The notes beneath the pieces are model-generated. The model worked only from the letters and a program-made list of their open reading frames with translations, was not told the origin of the DNA and ran no database searches. A stretch of 64,000 nt of DNA from Amycolatopsis rubida (GTDB lineage Bacteria > Actinomycetota > Actinomycetes > Mycobacteriales > Pseudonocardiaceae), in assembly GCF_900115345.1 (NCBI RefSeq), contig NZ_FOWC01000002.1, positions 992,001 through 1,056,000 on the forward strand, given 5' to 3'. Shown piece by piece: positions 8,679-18,700 of the stretch. Each line of letters starts with the position of its first letter. Positions within the stretch are counted from its first letter, which is position 1. A program made the position numbers and the translations under genes.

Positions 8679-9398
8679 GTGCGCGCGACCGAGCTGTCCC
8701 TCAACACCCTCCTCGGCGCGCTCCGGGAAGCCGGGTTCGCCGAGCCGCATCCGGTGTTCTCGGGACGGCTCCGGTTCACGCCCGGCGACCAGCGGCTCGA
8801 CGAAGCAGTCCGGGAGGAACTGGCCTGGCTGGGCCTGCTCGACCACGGACGGTTCGTCGACGAGTTCGAGGACATCCTCTATGCGCTGGGCCGCGCCGAC
8901 ACCGAGTACGTCGCCCACGTCGAGAATCAGGACATCCGCTACAGCGTGCTGGTCGCCGTCCGGGGGAGGACCGGCGTCAAGGCGTTGTGTTCCGGCGACC
9001 GGGTGCGGCTGAAGGTGCTCGACGGGACCCGTACCCCGGCCGGTGCGCTGGTCGCGAGCTTGCCGCGGTACCGGCCGGCCCAGCTGAGCGCGTTCTCCCT
9101 GTCCCAGGAGGACTTCCAGGCGGACCACTCCGACGACCGCGGCCCGGCCGCCCGCGCGGTCGACGCCCTGTTGCAGCAGAGCTGGTTCGGCGTCGGCGAG
9201 GTGACCGTCCTCGTGCGCGAACCGGCTCGGCCGGGACGCACGGAAGCCGGACCGCTGAGCTACCTCGACCTCACCGACGGCCGCGTAGCGTTCGAGGTTT
9301 CCGGAGGCGAGGGGAACCGGTACATCACCGTGCTGCCCGGCGAGGACCGCCTGCTCACGGACAAGATCGCGGCCCTCCGCGACGGGCTGGACGGCTAG
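8679..9398 (+). CDS. EspG-family ESX chaperone
   Basis: A 239-residue soluble protein matching EspG in length and organisation. It begins ELSLNTLLGALREAGFAEPHPVF and has the central LLQQSWFGVGEVTVLVRE and the late SYLDLTDGRVAFEVSGGEGNRYITVLPG. EspG proteins bind PE-PPE dimers in the cytosol and deliver them to the ESX membrane complex. The GTG at 8679 has a strong GGGGAGG 8 bases upstream. It is the last gene of the four-gene T7SS module, and no ESX core component (EccB-E, MycP) is present in the window. Confidence 0.85.
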   Translation: MRATELSLNTLLGALREAGFAEPHPVFSGRLRFTPGDQRLDEAVREELAWLGLLDHGRFVDEFEDILYALGRADTEYVAHVENQDIRYSVLVAVRGRTGVKALCSGDRVRLKVLDGTRTPAGALVASLPRYRPAQLSAFSLSQEDFQADHSDDRGPAARAVDALLQQSWFGVGEVTVLVREPARPGRTEAGPLSYLDLTDGRVAFEVSGGEGNRYITVLPGEDRLLTDKIAALRDGLDG

Positions 9399-9418
9399 CT
9401 CCGGCCCGTCGCCGGAGG

Positions 9419-9748
9419 TCAGTCGCTCTTCTTGGCCGCCGCCGCGTCCGGTTCCTTCTCCGCGGCCGGCACCGGTTCCGGCTCGGCCTCGGCGGCGGGC
9501 TCAGCCTCAGCCGAACCAGCCTCTTCCTTGTCGAAGCTCTGCGGCACCTTCTTCAGGTGCTTGCTCATCGACCGGACCAGGAAGACGACCGCGATCAGGA
9601 ACAGGATCAGCACCAGCAGGCCGACCGGCGAGGACTTGCCGAAGTCCTCGCCCTGGCCGCCGTTGTCGCCGCTGTCCGGCTGCTGGGCCAGCACCAGCGC
9701 CGACGCGGTGAGCGGGACGACCGCGACGGCCGGCATACCGAAACTCAT
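9419..9748 (-). CDS. Small single-pass membrane protein downstream of mca (Rv1083-like)
   Basis: A 109-residue protein with a hydrophobic N-terminus (possible signal or first helix). A clear transmembrane segment lies at about residues 42-60 ([19 protein letters not shown]), then a basic patch (MSKHLKKVP) and an Ala/Glu/Pro-rich acidic tail. Its ATG overlaps the mca stop codon by four bases, so it is translated with mca. A short hypothetical gene sits after mca in M. tuberculosis (Rv1083), and context suggests this is its counterpart. The function is unknown. Confidence 0.75.
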   Translation of the reverse strand: MSFGMPAVAVVPLTASALVLAQQPDSGDNGGQGEDFGKSSPVGLLVLILFLIAVVFLVRSMSKHLKKVPQSFDKEEAGSAEAEPAAEAEPEPVPAAEKEPDAAAAKKSD

Positions 9749-10659
9749 GGGCTCACCTTCTCCTTGATGCCTGCGAACAGATCGTCCTCCGGCAGCGTGC
9801 TGTCCACCAGGGAGCGGTTCAGCTCGTACTCCTCAGTGGGCCACACCTCGCGCTGGATCTCCAGCGGAACGGCGAACCAGCGGCTGGTCGGGTCGATCTG
9901 CGTGGCGTGCGCCTTCAGCGCCTCGTCGCGCACCTCGAAGTATTCCCCGCACTCGATCCGGGTCGTCACCCGCTCCATGATGTCGGCGCGGTTCGGGTCC
10001 CAGGACTTGAGCCACTCCTCGTACGGAGACTCCAGCCCGGCCTCCTTGAGCGCGGCGTCGAACGCCACCATCCTGGCCTTGGAGAACCCGTGCGTGTAGT
10101 ACAGCTTGAGCGGCTGCCACGGCTCGCCCGCCCGCGGGAACCGCTCCGGGTCGCCCGCCGCGTCGAAGGCCGCCATCGACACCTCGTGCGTGCGGATGTG
10201 GTCCGGGTGCGGGTACCCGCCGTTCTCGTCGTAGGTCGTGATGACGTGCGGGCGGAACTCGCGGATCACGCGCACCAGCGCCTCGGTGGACTCCTCCAGC
10301 GGGATCACCGCGAACGAGCCCTCCGGCACCGGCGGAAGCGGGTCGCCCTCGGGCAGCCCGGAGTCGATGAATCCCAGCCAGCGGTGGCTCACGCCGAGGA
10401 TCTTCGCCGCGCGCGCCATCTCCTCGCGGCGGACCTCGGTCATGTTCGCCAGCACGTCCGGCCGGTCCATGGCCGGGTTGAGAATGCTGCCCGCCTCACC
10501 TCCGGTGCAGGTCACGACCATGACCTCGTGCCCGTCGGCGACGTATTTGGCCATCGTGGCGGCGCCCTTGCTCGACTCGTCGTCGGGATGGGCGTGCACC
10601 GCCATCAGGCGCAGTCGCTGCTTGCGGTCTTCTGTTGTCAGCTCGTCGGCTCCCACCAT
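9745..10659 (-). CDS. mca: Mycothiol S-conjugate amidase
   Basis: A 304-residue zinc amidase of the LmbE/PIG-L fold. It cleaves mycothiol S-conjugates to glucosaminyl-inositol and a mercapturic acid for export, which detoxifies electrophiles and antibiotics. The zinc motif [10 protein letters not shown] (His24, Asp26, Asp27), the [14 protein letters not shown] segment, [36 protein letters not shown] and ATQIDP are all characteristic of Mca rather than MshB. The ATG at 10659 gives a short extension before [13 protein letters not shown]. It is coupled to the small membrane-protein gene and diverges from the DUF4307 gene, the same arrangement as in M. tuberculosis. Confidence 0.95.
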   Translation of the reverse strand: MVGADELTTEDRKQRLRLMAVHAHPDDESSKGAATMAKYVADGHEVMVVTCTGGEAGSILNPAMDRPDVLANMTEVRREEMARAAKILGVSHRWLGFIDSGLPEGDPLPPVPEGSFAVIPLEESTEALVRVIREFRPHVITTYDENGGYPHPDHIRTHEVSMAAFDAAGDPERFPRAGEPWQPLKLYYTHGFSKARMVAFDAALKEAGLESPYEEWLKSWDPNRADIMERVTTRIECGEYFEVRDEALKAHATQIDPTSRWFAVPLEIQREVWPTEEYELNRSLVDSTLPEDDLFAGIKEKVSP

Positions 10660-10854
10660 GGTCCGAACGGCCCTTTCCTGTCCTGTTATTCCGTGACATC
10701 TGGTTGCGCCGCGGTAAACCGCCCCGGCTCCGCGCCGCGGGAACGGGTCGCGGATACTCGACCAGGGTGGTGCCCCGGACCGGCCGCACTGCCTATTGTC
10801 CCCAGGGGTACGACAAGTGTGACCGGAGGCCCGGATTTGCAGAGCGGGGAGACC

Positions 10855-11295
10855 GTGACCGCCGAGGGTGGCGCCGTGCCGGCGCGGCCCGCGGACCGGT
10901 ACGGCACCGCGGGCAAGGGCAAACCGTCGAAGCGCTGGCGGAGGTGGCTTTTCGTGGCCGTCGCGCTGGTCGTGAGCGGTGCGGTCGGCTTCGTCTACTA
11001 CCTCAACCTCGGCCAGACCCCGATCGAGGCGGAGCGCATCGGCTTCGAGCAACGGCCGGGCGACGCGATGCAGGTCACGCTCAACGTCACTCGGGACGAC
11101 GACAGCAAGCCCGGCGTGTGCGTCGTCCGGGTGCGCGACAAGTCCGGCGCGGAAAGCGGCCGCCGGGAGGTGCTGGTTCCCGCCGGGGCCGGCCACAGCA
11201 GGGTGAACACAGTGGTGAAGAGCATCGGGACCCCGGTGACCGCCGACGTGTTCGGCTGCTCGTATTCCATACCACGCTATCTGTCAAGCCCGTAG
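10855..11295 (+). CDS. DUF4307 membrane protein (Rv1081c-like)
   Basis: A 146-residue protein with a basic N-terminus ([17 protein letters not shown]), one transmembrane segment at about residues 28-50 ([20 protein letters not shown]) and an extracytoplasmic beta-rich domain typical of DUF4307. It is conserved between mca and greA in actinobacteria, with no assigned activity. The GTG at 10855 follows GGGGAG at optimal distance. A further in-frame GTG at 10819 would add 12 residues. Confidence 0.85.
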   Translation: MTAEGGAVPARPADRYGTAGKGKPSKRWRRWLFVAVALVVSGAVGFVYYLNLGQTPIEAERIGFEQRPGDAMQVTLNVTRDDDSKPGVCVVRVRDKSGAESGRREVLVPAGAGHSRVNTVVKSIGTPVTADVFGCSYSIPRYLSSP

Positions 11296-11386
11296 CGGCC
11301 AACGGAGTGAAATGCGCGGCGAGCGTCCGCGCGGCGTGAAATGGACCGGCGTCGACCTGTCCTGCCGTGATACGCTCGTACACCAG

Positions 11387-11412
11387 CACGGCCCCCGACG
11401 GGCCGTGTTTTT
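11387..11412 (+). terminator. Terminator-like hairpin in the greA leader
   Basis: CACGGCCC (11387-11394) pairs perfectly with GGGCCGTG (11400-11407) across a 5-base loop and is followed by TTTTT. It ends the DUF4307 gene transcript or, if a promoter lies just upstream, attenuates greA, whose start is 80 bases downstream. Confidence 0.75.
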
Positions 11413-11491
11413 CCTTTATCTCAACCGCGTGCGTACGCGGTGGCCGGCTTGTACACCCAAGCCTGGCAGGCCCTACGAGGAGATGGTGACC

Positions 11492-11983
11492 GTGAGCGAC
11501 ACCAAGGTGACCTGGCTGACTCAGGATGCCTACGACAGGCTCAAGCACGAGCTCGACGAAATGATCGAGAATCGTCCGGTCATCGCCGCCCGCATCAACG
11601 ACAGCCGTGAAGAGGGCGACCTCAAGGAGAACGGCGGCTACCACGCGGCCCGCGAAGAGCAGGGCCAGGCCGAAGCCCGGATCCGGCATCTGCAGGAGCT
11701 GCTGCGCAACGCGAAGGTCGGCGAGGCTCCGGACGACGACGGCACGGCAGGCCCCGGCAAGGTGCTCACCGTCAAGTACGACGGGGACGACGAGGAGGAG
11801 AAGTTCCTGCTCGCCACCCGTGAAGAGGGCGCGGAGGGCGCGCTCGACGTGTACTCCCCCGAGTCGCCGCTCGGCAAGGCGCTGCTCGGCGCCAAGGAAG
11901 GCGAGTCCCGCGAGTACGAGCTGCCCAACGGCAAGACCATGAAGGTCACCCTGGTCAAGGCGGTGCCCTACAGCGAGTCCTGA
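11492..11983 (+). CDS. greA: Transcription elongation factor GreA
   Basis: A 163-residue protein with the N-terminal coiled coil ([39 protein letters not shown] with the tip acidic pair Asp/Glu, [17 protein letters not shown]). The C-terminal FKBP-like domain ([31 protein letters not shown]) follows. It stimulates RNA polymerase to cleave backtracked transcripts. The GTG at 11492 (VSDTKVTW) fits actinobacterial GreA and lies about 10 bases from GAGGAG. ATG at 11483 is too close to that site. The gene is monocistronic, flanked by hairpins on both sides. Confidence 0.95.
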   Translation: MSDTKVTWLTQDAYDRLKHELDEMIENRPVIAARINDSREEGDLKENGGYHAAREEQGQAEARIRHLQELLRNAKVGEAPDDDGTAGPGKVLTVKYDGDDEEEKFLLATREEGAEGALDVYSPESPLGKALLGAKEGESREYELPNGKTMKVTLVKAVPYSES

Positions 11984-11990
11984 CTCGTTT

Positions 11991-12042
11991 CCGCCGAACG
12001 CGCGCCCGCCCGGTTTTCCGTGGCCCGGCGCGCGTTCGGCGG
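11991..12042 (+). terminator. greA terminator hairpin
   Basis: A 16-base perfect stem (11991-12006 CCGCCGAACGCGCGCC with 12027-12042) encloses a 20-base loop just after the greA stop. A modest T-rich stretch (TCTAGCGTGTCTTT) follows. Confidence 0.75.
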
Positions 12043-12080
12043 TCTAGCGTGTCTTTCAGCAAAACCACTGGAGGACACCG

Positions 12081-12884
12081 ATGAGCACCCAGCCGCTCTG
12101 CCTGACCTGCGGCATGCAGTACGCCGCCCCGCGCGCGGACTGCCCGATCTGCGAGGACGAGCGCCAATACGTGCCGCCGGGCGGGCAGAAGTGGACCGAC
12201 CTGGCCACGCTCCGCTCAGCGGGCAACCTCAAGCCACGGGTCGAGGAGCAGGGTCCGGGCCTCGTCGGCGTCGGCTCGGACCCGAGGTTCGCGATCGGCC
12301 AGCGCGCGCTGCTGGTCCGCGCGGCGAGCGGCAACTTCCTCTGGGACTGCTCCGCCTACCTTGACGACGTGCTGATCGGCAAGATCACCGAACTCGGCGG
12401 CATCACCGGCATCGCGATCAGCCATCCGCACTACTACACGACGATGGCCGAGTGGGCGCACGCCTTCGACGTCCCGGTCTACCTGCACGAGAACGACCAG
12501 CAGTGGATCGGCCGTCCGGACCCGTCGATCCAGCTCTGGACCGGCACGACGCTCGACGTCTCGCCGGATCTCCAGCTGATCAACCTCGGCGTGCACTTCG
12601 CCGGTGGCACTGTCCTGCACTGGCCGGACGGCGAGGAAGGTCGCGGCGCACTGCTGACCGGCGACATCGTGCAGGTGGTCCCGGACCGCACGCACGTCGG
12701 TTTCATGTACAGCTACCCGAACCTCATCCCGGAGCGGCCGAGCGTCGTACGGCACGCCGCGGAACTGTTGGAGCCGTACGCGTTTGACGCCATCTACGGC
12801 GCTTGGTGGGACGCCATCGTGCGTACAGACGGCCATAACGTCGTACAGCGCTCCGCGAAGCGCTATCTCACGTACGTGTCCTAG
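12081..12884 (+). CDS. MBL-fold protein with N-terminal zinc ribbon and altered metal motif
   Basis: A 267-residue protein. Residues 6-24 form a small ribbon (CLTCGMQ, then CPICEDER). The rest is metallo-beta-lactamase-like: a nucleophile-elbow-like LWDCSAYLDD, SHPHYYTTMAEWA in the HxHxDH position, and GALLTGDIVQVVPDR with the conserved Asp before the last strands. The motif reads HPHYYT, keeping the first two His but losing the Asp-His pair, so metal content and activity may differ from glyoxalase-II-type hydrolases. GGAGGA lies 7 bases before the ATG. It overlaps the convergent Lrp-type gene by 17 bases. Confidence 0.8.
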   Translation: MSTQPLCLTCGMQYAAPRADCPICEDERQYVPPGGQKWTDLATLRSAGNLKPRVEEQGPGLVGVGSDPRFAIGQRALLVRAASGNFLWDCSAYLDDVLIGKITELGGITGIAISHPHYYTTMAEWAHAFDVPVYLHENDQQWIGRPDPSIQLWTGTTLDVSPDLQLINLGVHFAGGTVLHWPDGEEGRGALLTGDIVQVVPDRTHVGFMYSYPNLIPERPSVVRHAAELLEPYAFDAIYGAWWDAIVRTDGHNVVQRSAKRYLTYVS

Positions 12885-13338
12885 CCGTTCGTTCGAGCAA
12901 CGGCCGCACTCGCGGCGGCACTGGTGTCGACAACGCGATCGAAGTCGACGTACGCAAGACATCCGGCACGCCAACCACTTCGTCGATGACGCGTTGCAGA
13001 TCATCGTTGTCGCGCGCGACAAGGCGTACGAAGAGGTCGCCTTGCCCGGTGGTGGCGTGCACTTCGCACACTTCGTCGATCGCAGCCAGTGCCTCCGCGA
13101 CACCGGCGCGTTTGCCCTGCGCGATTTCCAGCACGGCGAAGGCGGTGAGGCTGTACCCCATCGCGGCCAGATCGAGTTCGGGCGGGAAGCCGCCGAGGAT
13201 GCCGCGTTCGGTGAGCCGGTCGAGCCGGGCCTGCACGGTGCCGCGCGCGACGCCGAGCCGGCGCGCGCATTCGAGCACGCCGAGGCGGGGCGAGTCGGTG
13301 AGCAACAGCAGCAGTCGCGCGTCGAGCGAGTCAAGCAC
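12868..13338 (-). CDS. Lrp/AsnC-family regulator, probably of hppD
   Basis: A 156-residue protein with an N-terminal helix-turn-helix (LDSLDARLLLLLTDSPRLGV, RRLGVARGTVQARLDRL). The C-terminal RAM/AsnC ligand domain (VHATTGQGDLFVRLVARDNDDLQ) follows. Lrp-type proteins are octameric DNA binders that sense amino acids. It diverges from hppD with 121 bases between the starts and two inverted repeats in that interval. Control of tyrosine catabolism in response to an aromatic amino acid is the natural inference. The 3' end overlaps the convergent MBL-fold gene. Confidence 0.9.
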   Translation of the reverse strand: MLDSLDARLLLLLTDSPRLGVLECARRLGVARGTVQARLDRLTERGILGGFPPELDLAAMGYSLTAFAVLEIAQGKRAGVAEALAAIDEVCEVHATTGQGDLFVRLVARDNDDLQRVIDEVVGVPDVLRTSTSIALSTPVPPRVRPLLERTARTRT

Positions 13339-13384
13339 CGGTTTTCTCCCTGCGCAGGTTGTCCAAGATGACCGAGCTTCTCCA

Positions 13385-14659
<1,275 letters not shown>

Positions 14660-14680
14660 CCCGATCCCTCCCCTTTCCCC

Positions 14681-14720
14681 GGCCCGCCCGCGAACCTCGC
14701 GGGCGGGCCGGTTTATTTTA
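14681..14720 (+). terminator. hppD terminator
   Basis: A 13-base perfect stem (GGCCCGCCCGCGA at 14681-14693 with 14697-14709) with a 3-base loop is followed by GGTTTATTTTA. A classic strong intrinsic terminator that separates hppD from the T7SS toxin locus. Confidence 0.9.
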
Positions 14721-14859
14721 CGGCGTGCAACCGGAAGTTCGCGTACAGTAGTCGACATCGAGTAGGAAACCGCGCCGCGCGGACAATTCGGAACCGCGCG
14801 GAACCGACGGGGTCGCGCGTCCGTCATTCTGGAGAAGCCACCGCGGAGAAAGGGGCCCG

Positions 14860-15420
14860 ATGCCGGACAGTGTCGACGCCAGCGAGCAGATGATCGAGGG
14901 CTGGACCAAGCAGCTCCAGCAGACTGCTGCCCGCTACCAGGCGATGGCCGAGCGCATGCAGGGCCAAACCGTCACCGAGCGGTCGAAGGACGGTTCGGTC
15001 GAGGTCACCGTGGACGCCAAGGGACTGCTGAAGAACCTGGTGCTCGCGGACTCCGCGGCAGGCAAGAAGATGGCCGACGTCTCCGCCGAGGTGATGCGGC
15101 TCGTGCAGCGCGCACAGGCCCGGATTCCCGAGCTGTTGCAGCAGGCCGCGGCCGAGACCGTCGGCGGCGACGAGACCACGGAAACGCTGGTGGCCGACGC
15201 GCAGCGGACGTTTCCCGCGCCTCCTGCCGAGGAACCGGCCGAGTCCGCGTCCGACCGGGTGCGCCGGTTCCTGCCGGAGGACGCCGAAGAAACCGGAGCC
15301 CCCGCAGCGCCGCCGGCGCGTCCGGCAGGCCCGCCCGCCCCGCCACCGCCTCAGCAGCAACGCCGCCGCCGGAGCTCGTCGGACGATGACGACGACTTCG
15401 GCGGATCGATCCTGCACTGA
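14860..15420 (+). CDS. YbaB/EbfC-family protein of T7SS toxin locus
   Basis: A 186-residue protein. Residues 1-105 match the YbaB/EbfC fold: an N-terminal helix (MIEGWTKQLQQTAARYQAMAERMQ), then SKDGSVEVTVDAKGLLKNLVL, then a helix reaching LLQQAAAETVG. The remainder is a Pro/Ala/Glu-rich tail ending RRRSSSDDDDDFGGSILH. Housekeeping YbaB binds DNA, but versions in T7SS toxin operons are a separate group that probably serves secretion or regulation. GAGAAAGGGG precedes the ATG. It opens the operon leading to the WXG100-like and toxin genes, 30 bases upstream of the next gene. Confidence 0.8.
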   Translation: MPDSVDASEQMIEGWTKQLQQTAARYQAMAERMQGQTVTERSKDGSVEVTVDAKGLLKNLVLADSAAGKKMADVSAEVMRLVQRAQARIPELLQQAAAETVGGDETTETLVADAQRTFPAPPAEEPAESASDRVRRFLPEDAEETGAPAAPPARPAGPPAPPPPQQQRRRRSSSDDDDDFGGSILH

Positions 15421-15450
15421 TTCCAAGCCGTTCCAGGGGGAAGAAAAACC

Positions 15451-15756
15451 ATGGCACCCAGGGGTTATGAGATCGGCGGCGATCTCGAGGCGCACGCCCG
15501 TCAGCTCGACGGGATCGCCGATGGGCTCAAGCAGGCTGTCGACGCCGCGAACCAGGTCAGCATGCCGACCGACGCGTACGGCATTCTCTGCCAGCCGTTC
15601 CGGATGATGCTCGACCCGGTCGAGAACTACGGGATCAACGCGCTGGAGAACACCGTCACCGCGATGGACGCGCAGGCGCAGAAGGTGCGCGACGCGGCGA
15701 AGGCGTACGACAGCTACGAAGGCGAAGCCGCCGATTCGATGAAGGCGAGCGACTGA
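15451..15756 (+). CDS. WXG100-like/ESX secretion-associated protein
   Basis: A 101-residue all-helical protein (GGDLEAHARQLDGIADGLKQ, then MDAQAQKVRDAAKAYDSYEG). It has the size and two-helix layout of WXG100 or EspC-like T7SS partners, although the turn lacks WXG. The C-terminal YDSYEGEAADSM resembles the YxxxD/E secretion signal (Y-x-x-x-E). Its stop overlaps the ATG of the toxin gene (TGATG). It is therefore likely to form a heterodimer with the toxin N-terminus and target it to the ESX machine. Confidence 0.75.
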   Translation: MAPRGYEIGGDLEAHARQLDGIADGLKQAVDAANQVSMPTDAYGILCQPFRMMLDPVENYGINALENTVTAMDAQAQKVRDAAKAYDSYEGEAADSMKASD

Positions 15757-18700
15757 TGCCCGAAGGAAATCCGCTGGTCGCGGAGTCCAAAAAGGACGGC
15801 GACGGGCCGGGGCCGTTCACCGAGGGCAACGGCGATTACGGGTACGCCACCGGCATCAACATCGCCGAGTCGGCGACCGACGCGTTCAAGGGGATCGCGG
15901 ACGGCGACTGGGTTTCCGGCGGCCTCGGCGTCGCGAGCCTCGCCGGCGAGATCGCGGGCGCGGCGATCGACCCGTTCGGCTACCTGATGTCGTCGGTGGC
16001 GTCGTTCCTGATGGAGCACGTGCAGCCGCTGAAGGACATGCTGGACTCGGTCGCGGGCAACCCGCCGGTGATCCAGTCCTATGCCGACACCTGGGGCAAT
16101 GTCGCGAAGGCGTTGCAGGAACGGCAGAAAGACCTGGAAACCGCGGTCAAGACCGGCACCGCGGAGTGGAAGGGCGACGGCGCCGACGCCTACCGGAAGT
16201 CCGCGGCGGAGGCGGCCGAGGCGATCGGCGGCGCGGCGACGGTCGCGAGCGCGATCGGCACCGTCACGATGATCATGGGCCAGGTCGTCGCGTTCGTGCG
16301 CGGTCTGGTGCGGCAGCTCATCGCGGACCTGGTGGGCAAGCTGATCTCCTGGGTCATGGAGGAGGTGTTCTCGCTCGGGTTCGGGACGCCGCTGGTGGTC
16401 GCGCAGGCCGTCACGGCGATCTCCAAGTGGGGCGAGAAGATCAGCGAGCTGCTGACGAAGCTGTGCGAGACGATGCGCCGGGTCTCGCCGCTGCTCGGCA
16501 AGCTCGCCGAGGTTTTCACGAAGATCATCAAGGTGCTGGGCAAGCTGGCCGGCAAGGTCACCGGCCTCGACGTGATCAGCACGAAGAACATCAAGGCGGG
16601 CGGCTTCTTCCACCACGGCGGCTCCGGCGGCGGCGCGGGCGGAGCCGGCGGCGGTCACCACGGCGGATCCGGCGACGGAGACGCGGATCCCGGCTCGCCG
16701 TCCGGTTCGCGTCGCTCCAACGGGTCGGACAGTGCTGACGGAGACGGCCCGGACGGCAGTCACAACAGTTCGGACGGTTCCGACACACCCGGCGACCACT
16801 CGGGCGATTCCAGCAGCCACAACGGATCCGACAGTCCGAGCAGCGAAAGCCCGTCGTCCGGCGGCTCGCATTCCTCGTCGCCGGACGGCACCGGACCGTC
16901 CACAATAGACACTTCGACGTCGTCGTCTCGGCGCGGTTCCGACAGCCCCGGCGGGAGCCACACCGAACCCAGCCCGTCGACGTTCGCCGGTGATCCGAGC
17001 CCGACGTCCCGTGGCGGAAGCAGTTCCTCGGACAGTTCTTACTCGCCGCAAAGCTCTTCGCACAGCGATGGCCCGTCCTCGGTCAGCGCGCCGCCCAGTT
17101 CTCCGCACTCCAGCGGAGCCCCGCACTCGTCGTCGGGCGGCGGGACGCATTCCGGTGGCAACGAGCCGAGCCCGCATCATTCGAGCAGCAACGATTCGAC
17201 GTCCGCGAGCGGGTACGCCCCGCCTCGTGCGGACGCTCCCTCGCCGCAATCCGCTCCCCCGCAGCACATCCGCTCGAACGACGGCGGTTCGGCACCGAAC
17301 CAGGGTCCGGCGGGCGGCGGAATGCCTCATCAGGGTGGCGGCAGTCCGAGCGGCACCCCGGCTGGCGGCGGCGGCCCGGCACCTCGGCCCAGCGGCAGCG
17401 GCTGGACCGGGACGCCGGGATCGCGGGCTCCCGACGTGGCGCCAAACCGGGTTCCGGACAGCGGTCCTTCCGGTCGGCGACCAAGCGGCGGCCCGAGCCC
17501 GGCGGACAGTGGCGGGCCGAGTCGCGCTCCAGATCGTTCCGGGCCTGGGCCGCAGCGGCCCAGCGACGGCGGTTCCTCGGCCCCGCCGCCGCGCACTGGC
17601 GACGGCGGTTCCTCGGCCCCGCCGCCGCGCACTGGCGACGGCGGGCCCGGTTCGCAGCGGCCCTCGGACGGCGGTTCGACGCAGCCGCGCACTGGCGATT
17701 CCACCGGTGGCGGCGGGTCTTCGCCGCAGCGTCCGGCGGATTCATCGAGCAGCGGTCCGCAGCGTCCCGGCGACGGCGGCGACGTCGGACAGCCCAAACG
17801 GCCTGGTACGGAACCGGGTCTCGGCCGTTCGGAGCCCGCGCCGGCGTCCGGTGGCGGATCGCCCGCCTCGGCGAACCGCGGGTCCGGCGACGGTTCCGCA
17901 CCCCCGGCCGCGGCGGCTGTCGCGACCGGTCCCGGTGGTGCCCAGCGCGGCCCGGAGGCAGGCGGCGCGCGGCGACCCGACGGCTCCCCCGAACCCGTCG
18001 CACGCGGCGGCGCTCGTACTGACGCGCCGCCCGCCAAACCCGGCGAAGCCAGCAGTCCACAACGGACCGGGAAAGAATCCCCGGCGCAGAACGGCAAACC
18101 GAACGCCGACGAGCCGGGGAAGCCGAAGGACGGCGGCAAGCCCGAGCACACCGCCCCGGACAAGAAGCCCGGGCAGCACGACGACGCGAACGGCAAGCCG
18201 GGCAACGACAAGCCCGGCCACAAACCGGATCGCGACTTGCCCGAGCGCAAGCCGGACCACGCCGGCCCGGAGCCCAAACCGGAACACCAGGACCCGAAGC
18301 ATCACGATCCGGACGGGCCGAACCACCACGACAACCCCGACCACGACGGCACTCCGCCGCACCACGACCAGCCGCTGTCGCCGGACCAGGTCAACCACCG
18401 GCACGCCGAGGACACCCCGGCGGGCAGCTCGTACCACCGCGGCGACCCGGAGCTCGGCGACCTGCCGCACCGCGTCCAGCCGGACCCGGACGGGCGCTAC
18501 ACGGTGGACGTGCACGTCACGGCGGACGGTCACGCCCGCATCGGCGACCGGCTCTACACGCCGGAAGAGTTCGCGGACATCCTGCGGCGCAACGGAAACT
18601 ACGACGGCAGGCCGATCCGGCTGATCGGCTGCGACGCGGGGTCGAACGATTTCGCGCACCGGCTGTCGCGCGACCTCGACACCGAGGTGATGGCCCCGAG

